Below the pieces are notes generated by a model. It was not told where the DNA came from and searched no databases. It worked only from the letters and a program-made list of their open reading frames with translations. Positions 1-6,255 of a DNA stretch of 9,068 nt are shown here, one piece after another. The translations under genes were made by a program, and so were the position numbers. Every line of letters begins with the position of its first letter. Position 1 is the first letter of the stretch. Source of the stretch: JBAVEL01 sp049587715 (GTDB lineage Bacteria; Bacteroidota; Ignavibacteria; UBA10030; UBA6906); the NCBI GenBank assembly GCA_049587715.1, contig JBAVEL010000085.1, positions 1-9,068 on the forward strand, read 5' to 3'.

Positions 1-114
1 CTCATACCCGATCGTACCCACAAGCGGGATCCGGGTGCAGACGAGGGAGACCACAAGGGCTCCCAGGGCGGCGGGCAGGGCGGCCCCTCGGGTGCGCGCG
101 CTCAGAGCGCTCAG
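1..114 (-). CDS. N-terminal fragment of a probable membrane protein (partial, start uncertain)
   Basis: Just after murA on the same strand, one frame stays open to the left edge. It reads as 38 residues: a short basic start (SARTRG), a hydrophobic stretch around residues 11-26 (AALPAALGALVVSLVC), then TRIPLVGTIGYE. This looks like a signal anchor or first transmembrane helix, so a membrane protein is likely; I do not recognise the family. No ATG, GTG or TTG lies near the beginning. The plausible starts are two CTG codons, at 112-114 (overlapping the murA stop as CTGA) and at 103-105. An in-frame GTG at residue 21 would cut the hydrophobic segment. The tight coupling to murA suggests the same transcript. 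The rest of the gene lies outside the window. What is seen is an open frame with a plausible composition; that it is a gene is inference. Confidence 0.4.
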   Translation of the reverse strand, partial: MSALSARTRGAALPAALGALVVSLVCTRIPLVGTIGYE

Positions 115-115
115 A
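98..115. repeat. 9-bp tandem duplication at the murA stop codon
   Basis: GCGCTCAGA occurs twice in immediate succession. Read on the minus strand, each copy carries a TGA in the murA frame, so murA ends with two in-frame stops nine bases apart. Each copy also carries a CTG that could start the following ORF. Confidence 0.8.
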
Positions 116-1373
116 ACTCGGCCCCCGCCACCCGTTCGATGTCGGCCCCGAGCCCCTGCAGCTTCGTCTCGATGGCTTCGTATCCCCTGTCCAGGTGATA
201 GACCCGGAGCACCTCGGTGGTTCCCCGCGCCGCCAGCCCCGCCAGGATTAGGGAGGCCGAGGCGCGCAGGTCGGTGGACATCACGGTGGCCCCGGTCAAA
301 GGCCTCTTCCCGCGGACCACGGCGGCATTCTCTTTCATCTCGATGTCCGCCCCCAGACGGACAAGTTCCGGCACATGCTTGAACCGGTCGTGGTAGATGG
401 TGTCGGTCACAACGGATGTCCCCTCCGCCGAAGCCATCAGTGCGATCCACTGCGCCTGCATGTCCGTGGGGAACCCGGGATAGGGGGCGGAGGTGACATC
501 CACGGGTCTGAGCCGCTCGGGCGCGGAGAGCGTGAGCCCCGCATCGTCCCGGGTGAAGGTGCAGCCGGCGTCTTCCAGGCGGGCCTGCACCGCCCGGAGA
601 TGGTCGGGCTCCGCTCCTTCCAGGGAGACGGCGCCGCCCGTGACGGCTCCGGCCGCCAGGAAGGTGCCCGCCTCGATCCTGTCGGGAATGGTGGTCCAGT
701 CGGAGGGGCGGAGCTCGTCCACCCCCTCGATTTCCAGCCGGGATGTGCCGACACCCGCGATCCGCGCCCCCATGGCCTGGAGAAAACAGGCCAGGGTGGT
801 GATCTCGGGCTCCACGGCGGCGTTCTCGATGATGCTCCCTCCCCGCGCCAGCACGGCCGCCATGAGGGTGTTGCCTGTTGCGCCCACGCTCGAGATGTCG
901 AAGTGCACGGTTGCCCCCCGGAGGCGTCCGGCGGAGGCCACAATGTACCCTCCCTCCAGCCTCACATCCGCACCCAGCCTCCGGATGCCTTCCAGGTGCA
1001 GGTTCACGGGGCGGGGACCCCAGGCGCATCCCCCCGGCAGGGACACTTTTGCCCTTCCGTAGCGCGCCACCAGAGGGCCCAGGACATAGATGGAGGCGCG
1101 CATCTTCTTGACGTGGGCATACGGCGCCTCCTGGGAGCGGACCCGGGAGGTATCCAGCGTGAGCGTGTCCCCCTTCTGCTCCGCCTGCACCCCCATCACT
1201 TCCAGAAGGGAGGCCATGGTGGCAACATCGCGGAGCCGGGGGGTGTTGGCAAGGCGCACCACGCCCCGCGCAAGCAGGGCGGCGGGCATGAGGGCAAGGG
1301 AGGCGTTCTTTGCGCCGCTGATGCGGACTCTCCCGCTCAGGCGGCGCCCTCCCCGAATCACAAACTTGTCCAC
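111..1373 (-). CDS. murA: UDP-N-acetylglucosamine 1-carboxyvinyltransferase MurA
   Basis: Cytoplasmic enzyme for the first committed step of peptidoglycan synthesis: it transfers enolpyruvate from phosphoenolpyruvate to UDP-N-acetylglucosamine. The 420-residue protein has the normal family length and a complete EPSP-synthase-like fold. Visible landmarks are SGAKN at 19-23 (substrate-binding Lys22 and Asn23), LPGGCAWGPRPV at 112-123 with the catalytic Cys at 116 (equivalent to Cys115 of E. coli, the fosfomycin target) and Arg121, FPTDMQAQ at 301-308 with the catalytic-loop Asp304, TDLRASASL at 367-375, and DRGYE at 395-399 with Arg396. The start is a GTG at 1371-1373, supported by a good ribosome-binding site, GAGGG, seven bases upstream. 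The gene diverges from the BtuF-like gene across a 137-bp gap. A membrane-protein ORF appears to follow it directly. The Cys rather than Asp at the active site predicts fosfomycin sensitivity of the enzyme itself. Identification is essentially certain. Confidence 0.97.
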   Translation of the reverse strand: MDKFVIRGGRRLSGRVRISGAKNASLALMPAALLARGVVRLANTPRLRDVATMASLLEVMGVQAEQKGDTLTLDTSRVRSQEAPYAHVKKMRASIYVLGPLVARYGRAKVSLPGGCAWGPRPVNLHLEGIRRLGADVRLEGGYIVASAGRLRGATVHFDISSVGATGNTLMAAVLARGGSIIENAAVEPEITTLACFLQAMGARIAGVGTSRLEIEGVDELRPSDWTTIPDRIEAGTFLAAGAVTGGAVSLEGAEPDHLRAVQARLEDAGCTFTRDDAGLTLSAPERLRPVDVTSAPYPGFPTDMQAQWIALMASAEGTSVVTDTIYHDRFKHVPELVRLGADIEMKENAAVVRGKRPLTGATVMSTDLRASASLILAGLAARGTTEVLRVYHLDRGYEAIETKLQGLGADIERVAGAEF

Positions 1374-1412
1374 GGTTGTTCCCTCGGCGTGGTGGACGGG
1401 ACCGGCTGGTCG

Positions 1413-1441
1413 AATGTCCGCAAAAACGCCGGGAAAGTCAA
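1413..1441 (-). promoter_or_regulatory. Candidate sigma-70-type promoter for murA
   Basis: On the minus strand, TTGACT (1436-1441) is followed after exactly 17 bases by GACATT (1413-1418). The -35 element is strong (5 of 6 consensus bases) and the -10 element is weak (3 of 6). The predicted transcription start leaves a leader of about 30 nt before the murA GTG. Confidence 0.4.
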
Positions 1442-1453
1442 CGCGATGCGACC

Positions 1454-1482
1454 TTGCTTCTGCGCGCCGCGTGGGCTATATT
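1454..1482 (+). promoter_or_regulatory. Candidate sigma-70-type promoter for the BtuF-like/kinase pair
   Basis: TTGCTT (1454-1459), a 17-bp spacer, then TATATT (1477-1482, 5 of 6 consensus bases). The -10 hexamer is a conspicuous AT-rich island in GC-rich sequence. Transcription would start near 1489, about 20 nt before the ATG at 1511. An 8-bp palindrome, GAGCGCTC (1486-1493), sits at the predicted start site. No cobalamin riboswitch is seen in the leader. Confidence 0.55.
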
Positions 1483-1510
1483 CCGGAGCGCTCACCGGGA
1501 ATCCACCGCC

Positions 1511-2395
1511 ATGCATGGTCGCGTTCCGCTCCTCCTTCTGCTCTGTGCGCTCCCCGCCTCTCTTCCGGCACAGGAACATCCGGCCGTCCGGGACGACCGC
1601 GACCGGCTGGTGGTTCTTCCCGGCGGTCCCGCGCGGCGCATCGTCTCCCTCGCACCGAGCATTACCGAGACTCTCTTTGCCATCGGGGCCGGGCCGCAGG
1701 TGGCGGGCGTGACGGACTACTGCAACGAGCCCGTGGAAGCCCTCTCCAGGCCCCGCGTGGGGGGTCTCATCAACCCGAACCTGGAAACCGTGGTGGGACT
1801 CCGGCCCGATCTGATTCTGCTTTCCATGGAGGGGAACCTCCGGGAGGATTTCGACGCCCTGGAACGCACGGGGATACCGGTGTTCGTGACCAATCCCCGC
1901 TCCCTGGCGGGCATTCAGAAATCCATCCGGGATCTCGGCCGCCTCACGGGGCGGGACAGCGCGGCCGGGGCCCTTTCCTCCCGCATCGAGGCCCGCCGGA
2001 GGGCGGTGGAGGCTTCCCTCCGCATGCGGGCGCGGCCCAGCGCCGTGCTGATCGTCTCCGCACGCCCCCTCATGGTGGCGGGGAGCGGGACATTCCTTGC
2101 GGAGCTTCTGGATCTGGCGGGCAGCCGGAACATCGCCGCCGCCTCCGGCCTGAGCTACCCTGTCTTCAGCAGGGAGGCGCTCCTGGCCGCCAATCCGGAG
2201 GTCGTGCTCTTTCTTTCGGACGCGGCCCCGAGCGCCCGGGACCTGGCTTCCCTCTATCCGGAGTGGTCATCCCTTGGGGCCTTCCGCGCCGGGAGAGTTC
2301 TGCGGGTGGAGGCCGACATCGTGTCCCGCCCGGGGCCCCGTGCGGGAGAGGCCCTGAACATCCTTTTCAACGCCATTCACGGGAGAAAACCATGA
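1511..2395 (+). CDS. Periplasmic substrate-binding protein, BtuF-like (vitamin B12/iron-complex class)
   Basis: A 294-residue secreted protein of the helical-backbone metal-receptor family (BtuF/FhuD/TroA class III binding proteins). These capture cobalamin, haem or siderophores for an ABC importer. Residues 1 to about 20 form a signal peptide (LLLLLCALPASLPAQ) with no convincing lipobox. The N-terminal lobe shows the typical pattern RRIVSLAPSITETLFAIGAG at 42-61, VAGVTDYCNEP at 64-74, then VGG and LETVVGLRPDLIL at 91-103, which is closest to the BtuF branch. The C-terminal lobe has the long helix, then VMVAGSG-like and LEAL-like strand-helix units. The frame is open upstream to about 1376, but the ATG at 1511 is chosen because it places the signal peptide at the N-terminus and follows the promoter; the GGGA ribosome-binding site is weak. 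No permease or ATPase gene lies nearby. The stop overlaps the kinase start as ATGA. Family is secure; substrate is inferred. Confidence 0.85.
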   Translation: MHGRVPLLLLLCALPASLPAQEHPAVRDDRDRLVVLPGGPARRIVSLAPSITETLFAIGAGPQVAGVTDYCNEPVEALSRPRVGGLINPNLETVVGLRPDLILLSMEGNLREDFDALERTGIPVFVTNPRSLAGIQKSIRDLGRLTGRDSAAGALSSRIEARRRAVEASLRMRARPSAVLIVSARPLMVAGSGTFLAELLDLAGSRNIAAASGLSYPVFSREALLAANPEVVLFLSDAAPSARDLASLYPEWSSLGAFRAGRVLRVEADIVSRPGPRAGEALNILFNAIHGRKP

Positions 2396-3108
2396 GTCCA
2401 CGAGGGCGCACGCGCGTTCCCCGGAAGCCGCCGGAAACCGGGAACCGGTTTTTCGTCGCGGTGGCCGGAAACATCGGGTCCGGCAAGTCTTCCCTCACCC
2501 GGCTTCTCAGCCAGAAGTTCGGATGGATTCCCTACTTTGAATCGGTGGAAGACAACCCCTACCTCACCGACTTCTACGCCGACATGCGGCGGTGGTCCTT
2601 CGCCCTGCAGGTGTATTTTCTCTCCAACCGGTTCCGGAGCCACAAGGCCATCACGGAGGGACCCGCATCGGTGATTCTGGACCGGGTGATCTATGAGGAC
2701 GCGGAGATCTTCGCGCGGAATCTGCATGAGATCGGGAACATGGAGGAGCGGGACTACAGGAACTACACGGCCCTCTACGAGGTGATGACCGACTACCTCA
2801 CGCCCCCCGACCTCCTCATCTACCTGCGCGCAGGCGTGGAGACCCTCCAGCGCCAGATCGCCCTGCGGGGGCGGGATTTCGAGCAATCCATCCGGCGGGA
2901 GTACCTGGAGCAGCTCAACCGCCACTACGAATCCTGGATCAACCGGTACCGGCTGGGCCCCCTCCTGATCCTGGAGTCGGACCGGATGGATTTCGTGAAC
3001 AAGCCCGGGGACCTGGAGAAGGTGGTGCGCCTCATCCGCAAGCGGCTGGGGATGGACGCTCAGAAGAAGAACATCCGGAAGGCGATCACCAGGAGAAAGA
3101 CCGCGTAG
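2392..3108 (+). CDS. Deoxynucleoside kinase (deoxyadenosine/deoxyguanosine kinase type)
   Basis: Cytoplasmic salvage enzyme that phosphorylates a deoxynucleoside with ATP to give the dNMP. The 238-residue protein belongs to the dNK family. Features seen: Walker A GNIGSGKSS at 26-34; the catalytic Glu50 in YFESVEDNPYL; LDRVIYEDAEIFA at 96-108, a variant of the family's (E/D)RS motif that resembles the bacterial dAdo/dGuo kinases; and the lid RGRDFEQSI at 159-167 with Arg residues for the phosphates. About 18 residues precede the first strand and are basic and probably disordered. The ATG at 2392 overlaps the upstream stop by four bases and has GGAG six bases upstream, so translation is probably coupled. 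The C-terminus carries a basic tail from about residue 219 on, and its last 16 codons lie antisense to the end of the TauE-family gene. Preference for purine deoxynucleosides is inferred from the motif only; thymidine or dCyd activity cannot be excluded. Confidence 0.9.
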   Translation: MSPRGRTRVPRKPPETGNRFFVAVAGNIGSGKSSLTRLLSQKFGWIPYFESVEDNPYLTDFYADMRRWSFALQVYFLSNRFRSHKAITEGPASVILDRVIYEDAEIFARNLHEIGNMEERDYRNYTALYEVMTDYLTPPDLLIYLRAGVETLQRQIALRGRDFEQSIRREYLEQLNRHYESWINRYRLGPLLILESDRMDFVNKPGDLEKVVRLIRKRLGMDAQKKNIRKAITRRKTA

Positions 3109-3863
3109 ATCTTCCGGAGGATGTCCGATTTGGTCCGGTGCGCCACCGTCGCTCCGTAGCGGGCGGCCGGCAGGGTGCCCGCAATGACGGGGAGGGCGGA
3201 GAGCCAGTCCACGTATCCGAGGGTGCGGGGAGGGAGGAGGGGATTCCCCCACCCGTTCAGAACGTAGCCGGCCCCCGCCGCCATGGCCGTGAGGACGATG
3301 GTGGCGCTGGAGGTCCCCAGCGCCTTCTTCAGGGGGAACCCCAGGAAGTGGTACATGATGGGGATGGAGAAGACCCCTCCCCCCACCCCGGCCAGGGAAG
3401 AGACGGCGCCCGTCGCCAGCCCCGTGGCCACCAGCCCCCCCGCATGGGGGTTGGGTTTCTCCTCCCGAGGCGCCCCCTCCCTCTCAACCAGAAGACGCCC
3501 CGAAGCCAAGAGCACCACACCGGCGAAAATCTGCCGGAGGGTGTCTCCTTCCAGCATCCCGGCCGCCCGGCTTCCCGCCCATGCGCCGGCCACGCTCGCG
3601 GCTCCGATGAAACCCACCGCCCGCCACACAACGTAGCCGTTCTGGGTGTAGCGCACGGCTGAGCTGAGGGAGGCGAAGATCACGATCAGCAGGCTGGTCC
3701 CCAGGGCCATGTGCGTGGCCACATCGGGGGAGACACCCGCAGAGGCGAAGTAGAACAGAAGAACCGGGACGAGGAGGATCCCTCCTCCCACCCCGAAGAA
3801 GCCGGCCAGAAAGCCGGCCGCACCCCCGGCCGCAAGCAGAAGAAGAATCCCCGGCAGATCCAT
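3060..3863 (-). CDS. TauE/SafE-family membrane transporter (putative sulfite/organo-anion exporter)
   Basis: A 267-residue polytopic inner-membrane protein of the TauE/SafE (formerly DUF81) family. Members export sulfite, sulfoacetate and related anions, though many have no known substrate. The two homologous halves are visible. GFFGVGGGILLVPVL at 21-35 matches SLAGVGGGVFSIPIM at 156-170, and HMALGTSLLIV at 51-61 matches KALGTSSATIV at 180-190. A charged loop (about 124-140, EREGAPREEKP) separates the halves. About eight hydrophobic segments are present. The start is the ATG at 3861-3863, nine bases after the protease stop; the GGAGGG inside the last protease codons can serve as ribosome-binding site. 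It is the third gene of the tmk-protease-transporter unit. Its final 16 codons and stop overlap the end of the convergent kinase gene. No sulfur or taurine genes are nearby, so the substrate is not assigned. Confidence 0.9.
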   Translation of the reverse strand: MDLPGILLLLAAGGAAGFLAGFFGVGGGILLVPVLLFYFASAGVSPDVATHMALGTSLLIVIFASLSSAVRYTQNGYVVWRAVGFIGAASVAGAWAGSRAAGMLEGDTLRQIFAGVVLLASGRLLVEREGAPREEKPNPHAGGLVATGLATGAVSSLAGVGGGVFSIPIMYHFLGFPLKKALGTSSATIVLTAMAAGAGYVLNGWGNPLLPPRTLGYVDWLSALPVIAGTLPAARYGATVAHRTKSDILRKIYAVFLLVIAFRMFFF

Positions 3864-3872
3864 CCCTGTGTC

Positions 3873-5525
3873 CTACCCTCCCAGCATTCTCCGGAGCAGC
3901 GGTGGGCTCCGCAGGAGCCCGAGGGCCGCTTCCACCTGAGGATCCCCCCTGAGGGATGCCCCGATGCGGCCGGATTCCCCGCCCGTCCGGGCCCCCGTCT
4001 CGATCCCGAGCTCCCGGCGGATCGCCCTCTCGGACCGGCCGAACTCCCGCCCCCCCTCTTCCGCCAGGCGCCTCCGCAGATGCTCGATCTCCTCCCGCAC
4101 CTCCCCACCGTAGTCCATCTCCCCGGCAAGTTCCAGCAGCTCCTGTGCCTTCCGCTCCCCCTCCCCTCTGTACACGAACTTCTGCGCCTCCAGGTAGGCA
4201 CGGAAGGCGGCAAGAAGCGAGTCCTCTTCCGCACCCGGAGGGCCGGCGCCGGCCTGCGCCTGCCGCGCCGCGAAGCGGGCAAAGAGTCCCCTGCGCTGCA
4301 TCTGCCGCACCAGCGGGCCGGGATCCGCCGGCTCCACCGTGGAGTCGGGCGCAATCCCTCCCCGCTCGAAGACCCTCCGCCCCCCCGCCGTGCGGAACTC
4401 CCTCCTGGTGCTGTCGGTCGGCCCGGACCCGGTTCCCCCCTTCCCCTCCCGCGCATACTCCACCTCCTGGATGGAGCGCCCGCTCGGGACATAGTACCGT
4501 GCGGTGGTCACCTTCAGCTGCGCACCCCCGCCGAGAGGCACCACCGTCTGCACCAGACCCTTCCCGAACGTGCGTGTGCCCACAACCAGGGCGCGGTCCA
4601 TGTCCTGGAGCGCGCCTGCCACGATCTCGCTGGCGCTGGCACTGCCCCGGTCGGCCAGCACCACCAGGGGGACGTCTCCCATCAGGGGCTCTTCGGTCGT
4701 GACGTAGCGGCGTTCCGCCTCGGCCCTTCTCCCCCGGGTGTGCACCACGAGGCTCCCGCGCGGCACGAACTTGCTCACCACCTCCACCGCCGCCTCCAGA
4801 AGGCCTCCCGGATTCCCCCGCATATCCAGCACCAGCGCCTCCACCGTATCCCGGGCGGCCAGTTCCTGGAGCGCGCGCCGGAGGTCTTCACCGGCTCTGC
4901 GCGAAAACCGCTCCAGGCGGACATACCCGATGCCGTCCTCGGGGAATCCCGCATAGGTGATGTTCCGGAGCCGGATCTCCTCCCGCATCAGGCGGAAGGT
5001 CACCGGCTGCGCTTCCCCCTCCCGCTCCACCGACATCGTGAGCCCCGTGCCCGGCCGGCCGCGCGTCAGGATCCTGATCTCCTCGGGTTTCCGGGAGCCC
5101 ACCGGCCTGCCGTCCACCGAGAGAATCCGGTCCCCCACCTGGACCCCCTCCCGATGGGCGGAGTACCCGTCCAGGACGGAGGTGACCTGGACGGCGCCGT
5201 CCCGCAGGCCGATCGTGACCCCGATGCCGCCGTAGGTGCCCGTGGTGAGGATCTCCACCTCGTCCCCGTTTTCCGGTGGGATGTAAACCGTGTACGGATC
5301 CAGCATCTGGAGCATCCCCCCGATACCCGCCTCCATGAACGTCTCGGGATCCACGTCGTCCACATAGCCGGCGGCGACCTCCCGGTAGACCTTTCCGAAA
5401 AGGCTCATGCCCTGGTGGATCCGCACCAGGAGATCATCCTCCGGGGCGGGGGCCAGCCCCAGGGAACAAAGCGCCGCCGCCAGGGCGGCGGCCGTGACAA
5501 CGCTGCCGGGTGCTGCTCGCTGCAT
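3873..5525 (-). CDS. S41-family carboxy-terminal processing protease (CtpA/Prc-like)
   Basis: A 550-residue secreted or membrane-anchored serine protease that trims or degrades periplasmic proteins from their C-termini. In order: signal peptide or anchor at about 8-27; an N-terminal helical region including LDPYTVYIPPE at 75-85; a PDZ domain at about 97-180 (YGGIGVTIG and VGDRILSVDG); then the S41 core. The core contains YVRLERFS, LVLDMRGNPGGLL at 231-243, GSASASEIVAGAL at 294-306 and TFGKGLVQT at 319-327. The catalytic dyad is Ser297 and Lys322, with the usual spacing of 25; Gln326 is also conserved. The stretch FRTAGGRRVFERGGIAPD at 377-394 is typical of FCB-group members. Beyond about 430 there is a charged, probably coiled-coil extension to 550. 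The ATG at 5523-5525 has GGGAGAG just upstream. It lies 20 bp downstream of tmk and 9 bp upstream of the transporter, consistent with an operon. Substrates are unknown. Confidence 0.95.
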   Translation of the reverse strand: MQRAAPGSVVTAAALAAALCSLGLAPAPEDDLLVRIHQGMSLFGKVYREVAAGYVDDVDPETFMEAGIGGMLQMLDPYTVYIPPENGDEVEILTTGTYGGIGVTIGLRDGAVQVTSVLDGYSAHREGVQVGDRILSVDGRPVGSRKPEEIRILTRGRPGTGLTMSVEREGEAQPVTFRLMREEIRLRNITYAGFPEDGIGYVRLERFSRRAGEDLRRALQELAARDTVEALVLDMRGNPGGLLEAAVEVVSKFVPRGSLVVHTRGRRAEAERRYVTTEEPLMGDVPLVVLADRGSASASEIVAGALQDMDRALVVGTRTFGKGLVQTVVPLGGGAQLKVTTARYYVPSGRSIQEVEYAREGKGGTGSGPTDSTRREFRTAGGRRVFERGGIAPDSTVEPADPGPLVRQMQRRGLFARFAARQAQAGAGPPGAEEDSLLAAFRAYLEAQKFVYRGEGERKAQELLELAGEMDYGGEVREEIEHLRRRLAEEGGREFGRSERAIRRELGIETGARTGGESGRIGASLRGDPQVEAALGLLRSPPLLRRMLGG

Positions 5526-5545
5526 GATCTCTCCCTTCGGTGTCC

Positions 5546-6160
5546 TCAGGCGGGGATTCCGGCCAGGATCGCCATGATCCGCTCATGCACCTCCTCCACC
5601 GCATGCATGCCGTCCACGCGCCGGATGCGCCCCGGCTCTTCCCGGACGAGGGCCGCATACCCCGCCCGGACCCGCTCGTAGAACTCTCTCCCCGAGCTCT
5701 CCATCCGGTCGAAGGGCTGGCCTGCGGCGGCCTTCCTTGGGGCAATCTCCTCCACCGGGATGTCCACAAAGATGGTGAGATCGGGCCGGATGCCCCCCGT
5801 GGCGAGGGCGTTCACCGCCCGCACGGCGGCGGAGTCCAGTCCCCTTCCGTACCCCTGATAGGCGGTGGTGGAATCGGCGTACCGGTCGCAGACGACATCC
5901 TCCCCGCGGGCCAGGGCCGGCCCGATGACCTCCCGCACGAGCTGGGACCTCCCCGCCGAGAAGAGCAGGAGTTCCGTCACGTCCCCCATCTCGGGGTACC
6001 GCCCGTCCAGCAGGAGATCGCGGATGCGCTCGGATATGGGAGTGCCGCCCGGCTCACGCAGGAAGTGGACGACGCGCCCGTCTGAGGCGAGCCGCCGGAC
6101 CAGGAGGGTGGCCTGGGTGGTCTTGCCCGAGAAGTCCAGTCCCTCGAACGTGATGAACAT
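5546..6160 (-). CDS. tmk: Thymidylate kinase
   Basis: Cytoplasmic enzyme that phosphorylates dTMP to dTDP with ATP, an essential step for dTTP. The 204-residue protein has the family length. It shows the P-loop GLDFSGKTT at 7-15, REPGGTPISE at 35-44, the nucleotide-binding DRYADST at 92-98 followed by TAYQGYGRGL, the ligand strand PDLTIFVDIP, and a lid containing RKAAAGQPFDRMES followed by FYERVRAGY. The Phe in the P-loop (DFSGK instead of DGSGK) is a common variant, as in Bacteroidetes-type enzymes. The ATG at 6158-6160 has only a weak GGGA upstream. It is the first gene of a three-gene unit with the S41 protease and the TauE-family transporter. A promoter with good consensus lies 25 bp upstream, and the gene diverges from the sigma factor. 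Confidence 0.96.
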   Translation of the reverse strand: MFITFEGLDFSGKTTQATLLVRRLASDGRVVHFLREPGGTPISERIRDLLLDGRYPEMGDVTELLLFSAGRSQLVREVIGPALARGEDVVCDRYADSTTAYQGYGRGLDSAAVRAVNALATGGIRPDLTIFVDIPVEEIAPRKAAAGQPFDRMESSGREFYERVRAGYAALVREEPGRIRRVDGMHAVEEVHERIMAILAGIPA

Positions 6161-6184
6161 GCCGCATTCCCGTTGTGCAGCGCC

Positions 6185-6213
6185 AACATACGGATTCTGA
6201 CAGGGCGAGTCAA
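6185..6213 (-). promoter_or_regulatory. Promoter of the tmk-protease-transporter operon
   Basis: On the minus strand, TTGACT (6208-6213, 5 of 6 consensus bases), a 17-bp spacer, then TATGTT (6185-6190, 4 of 6). Transcription would start near 6178, giving a leader of less than 20 nt before the tmk ATG. This is one of the best-matched promoters in the window. Confidence 0.6.
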
Positions 6214-6215
6214 CC

Positions 6216-6244
6216 TTGCGACTGGTGCGCCTTTTGACTACTTT
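6216..6244 (+). promoter_or_regulatory. Weak candidate promoter for the ECF sigma factor gene
   Basis: TTGCGA (6216-6221), a 17-bp spacer, then TACTTT (6239-6244, 3 of 6 consensus bases). If used, transcription would begin around 6251, only about five bases before the ATG at 6256, so the mRNA would be almost leaderless. It lies next to the oppositely oriented tmk promoter. An autoregulated ECF-type promoter would not look like this, so it is tentative. Confidence 0.25.
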
Positions 6245-6255
6245 TTTCTGCCTCT

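Noticed and set aside
1486..1493. Palindrome GAGCGCTC at the BtuF-like promoter, also present at 105-112
   Set aside because: An 8-bp self-complementary word occurring twice in a GC-rich 9 kb is weak evidence for an operator, and the second copy lies at the end of murA in a tandem duplication.
1374..1510. Possible cobalamin riboswitch ahead of the BtuF-like gene
   Set aside because: The gap is only 137 bp and I see no B12-box-like element; the promoter placed at 1454-1482 would leave a leader of about 20 nt.
375..1712. A 445-codon plus-strand open frame across murA and into the BtuF-like gene
   Set aside because: It is antisense to the certain murA gene and has low-complexity Gly/Pro/His composition and no family match; it is a by-product of GC-rich codon use.
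3711..5681. A very long open frame (656 codons) on the plus strand
   Set aside because: It lies opposite the S41 protease, the start of the transporter and the end of tmk. Its translation is Pro/Arg/His-rich without any domain, as expected for the antisense of high-GC genes.
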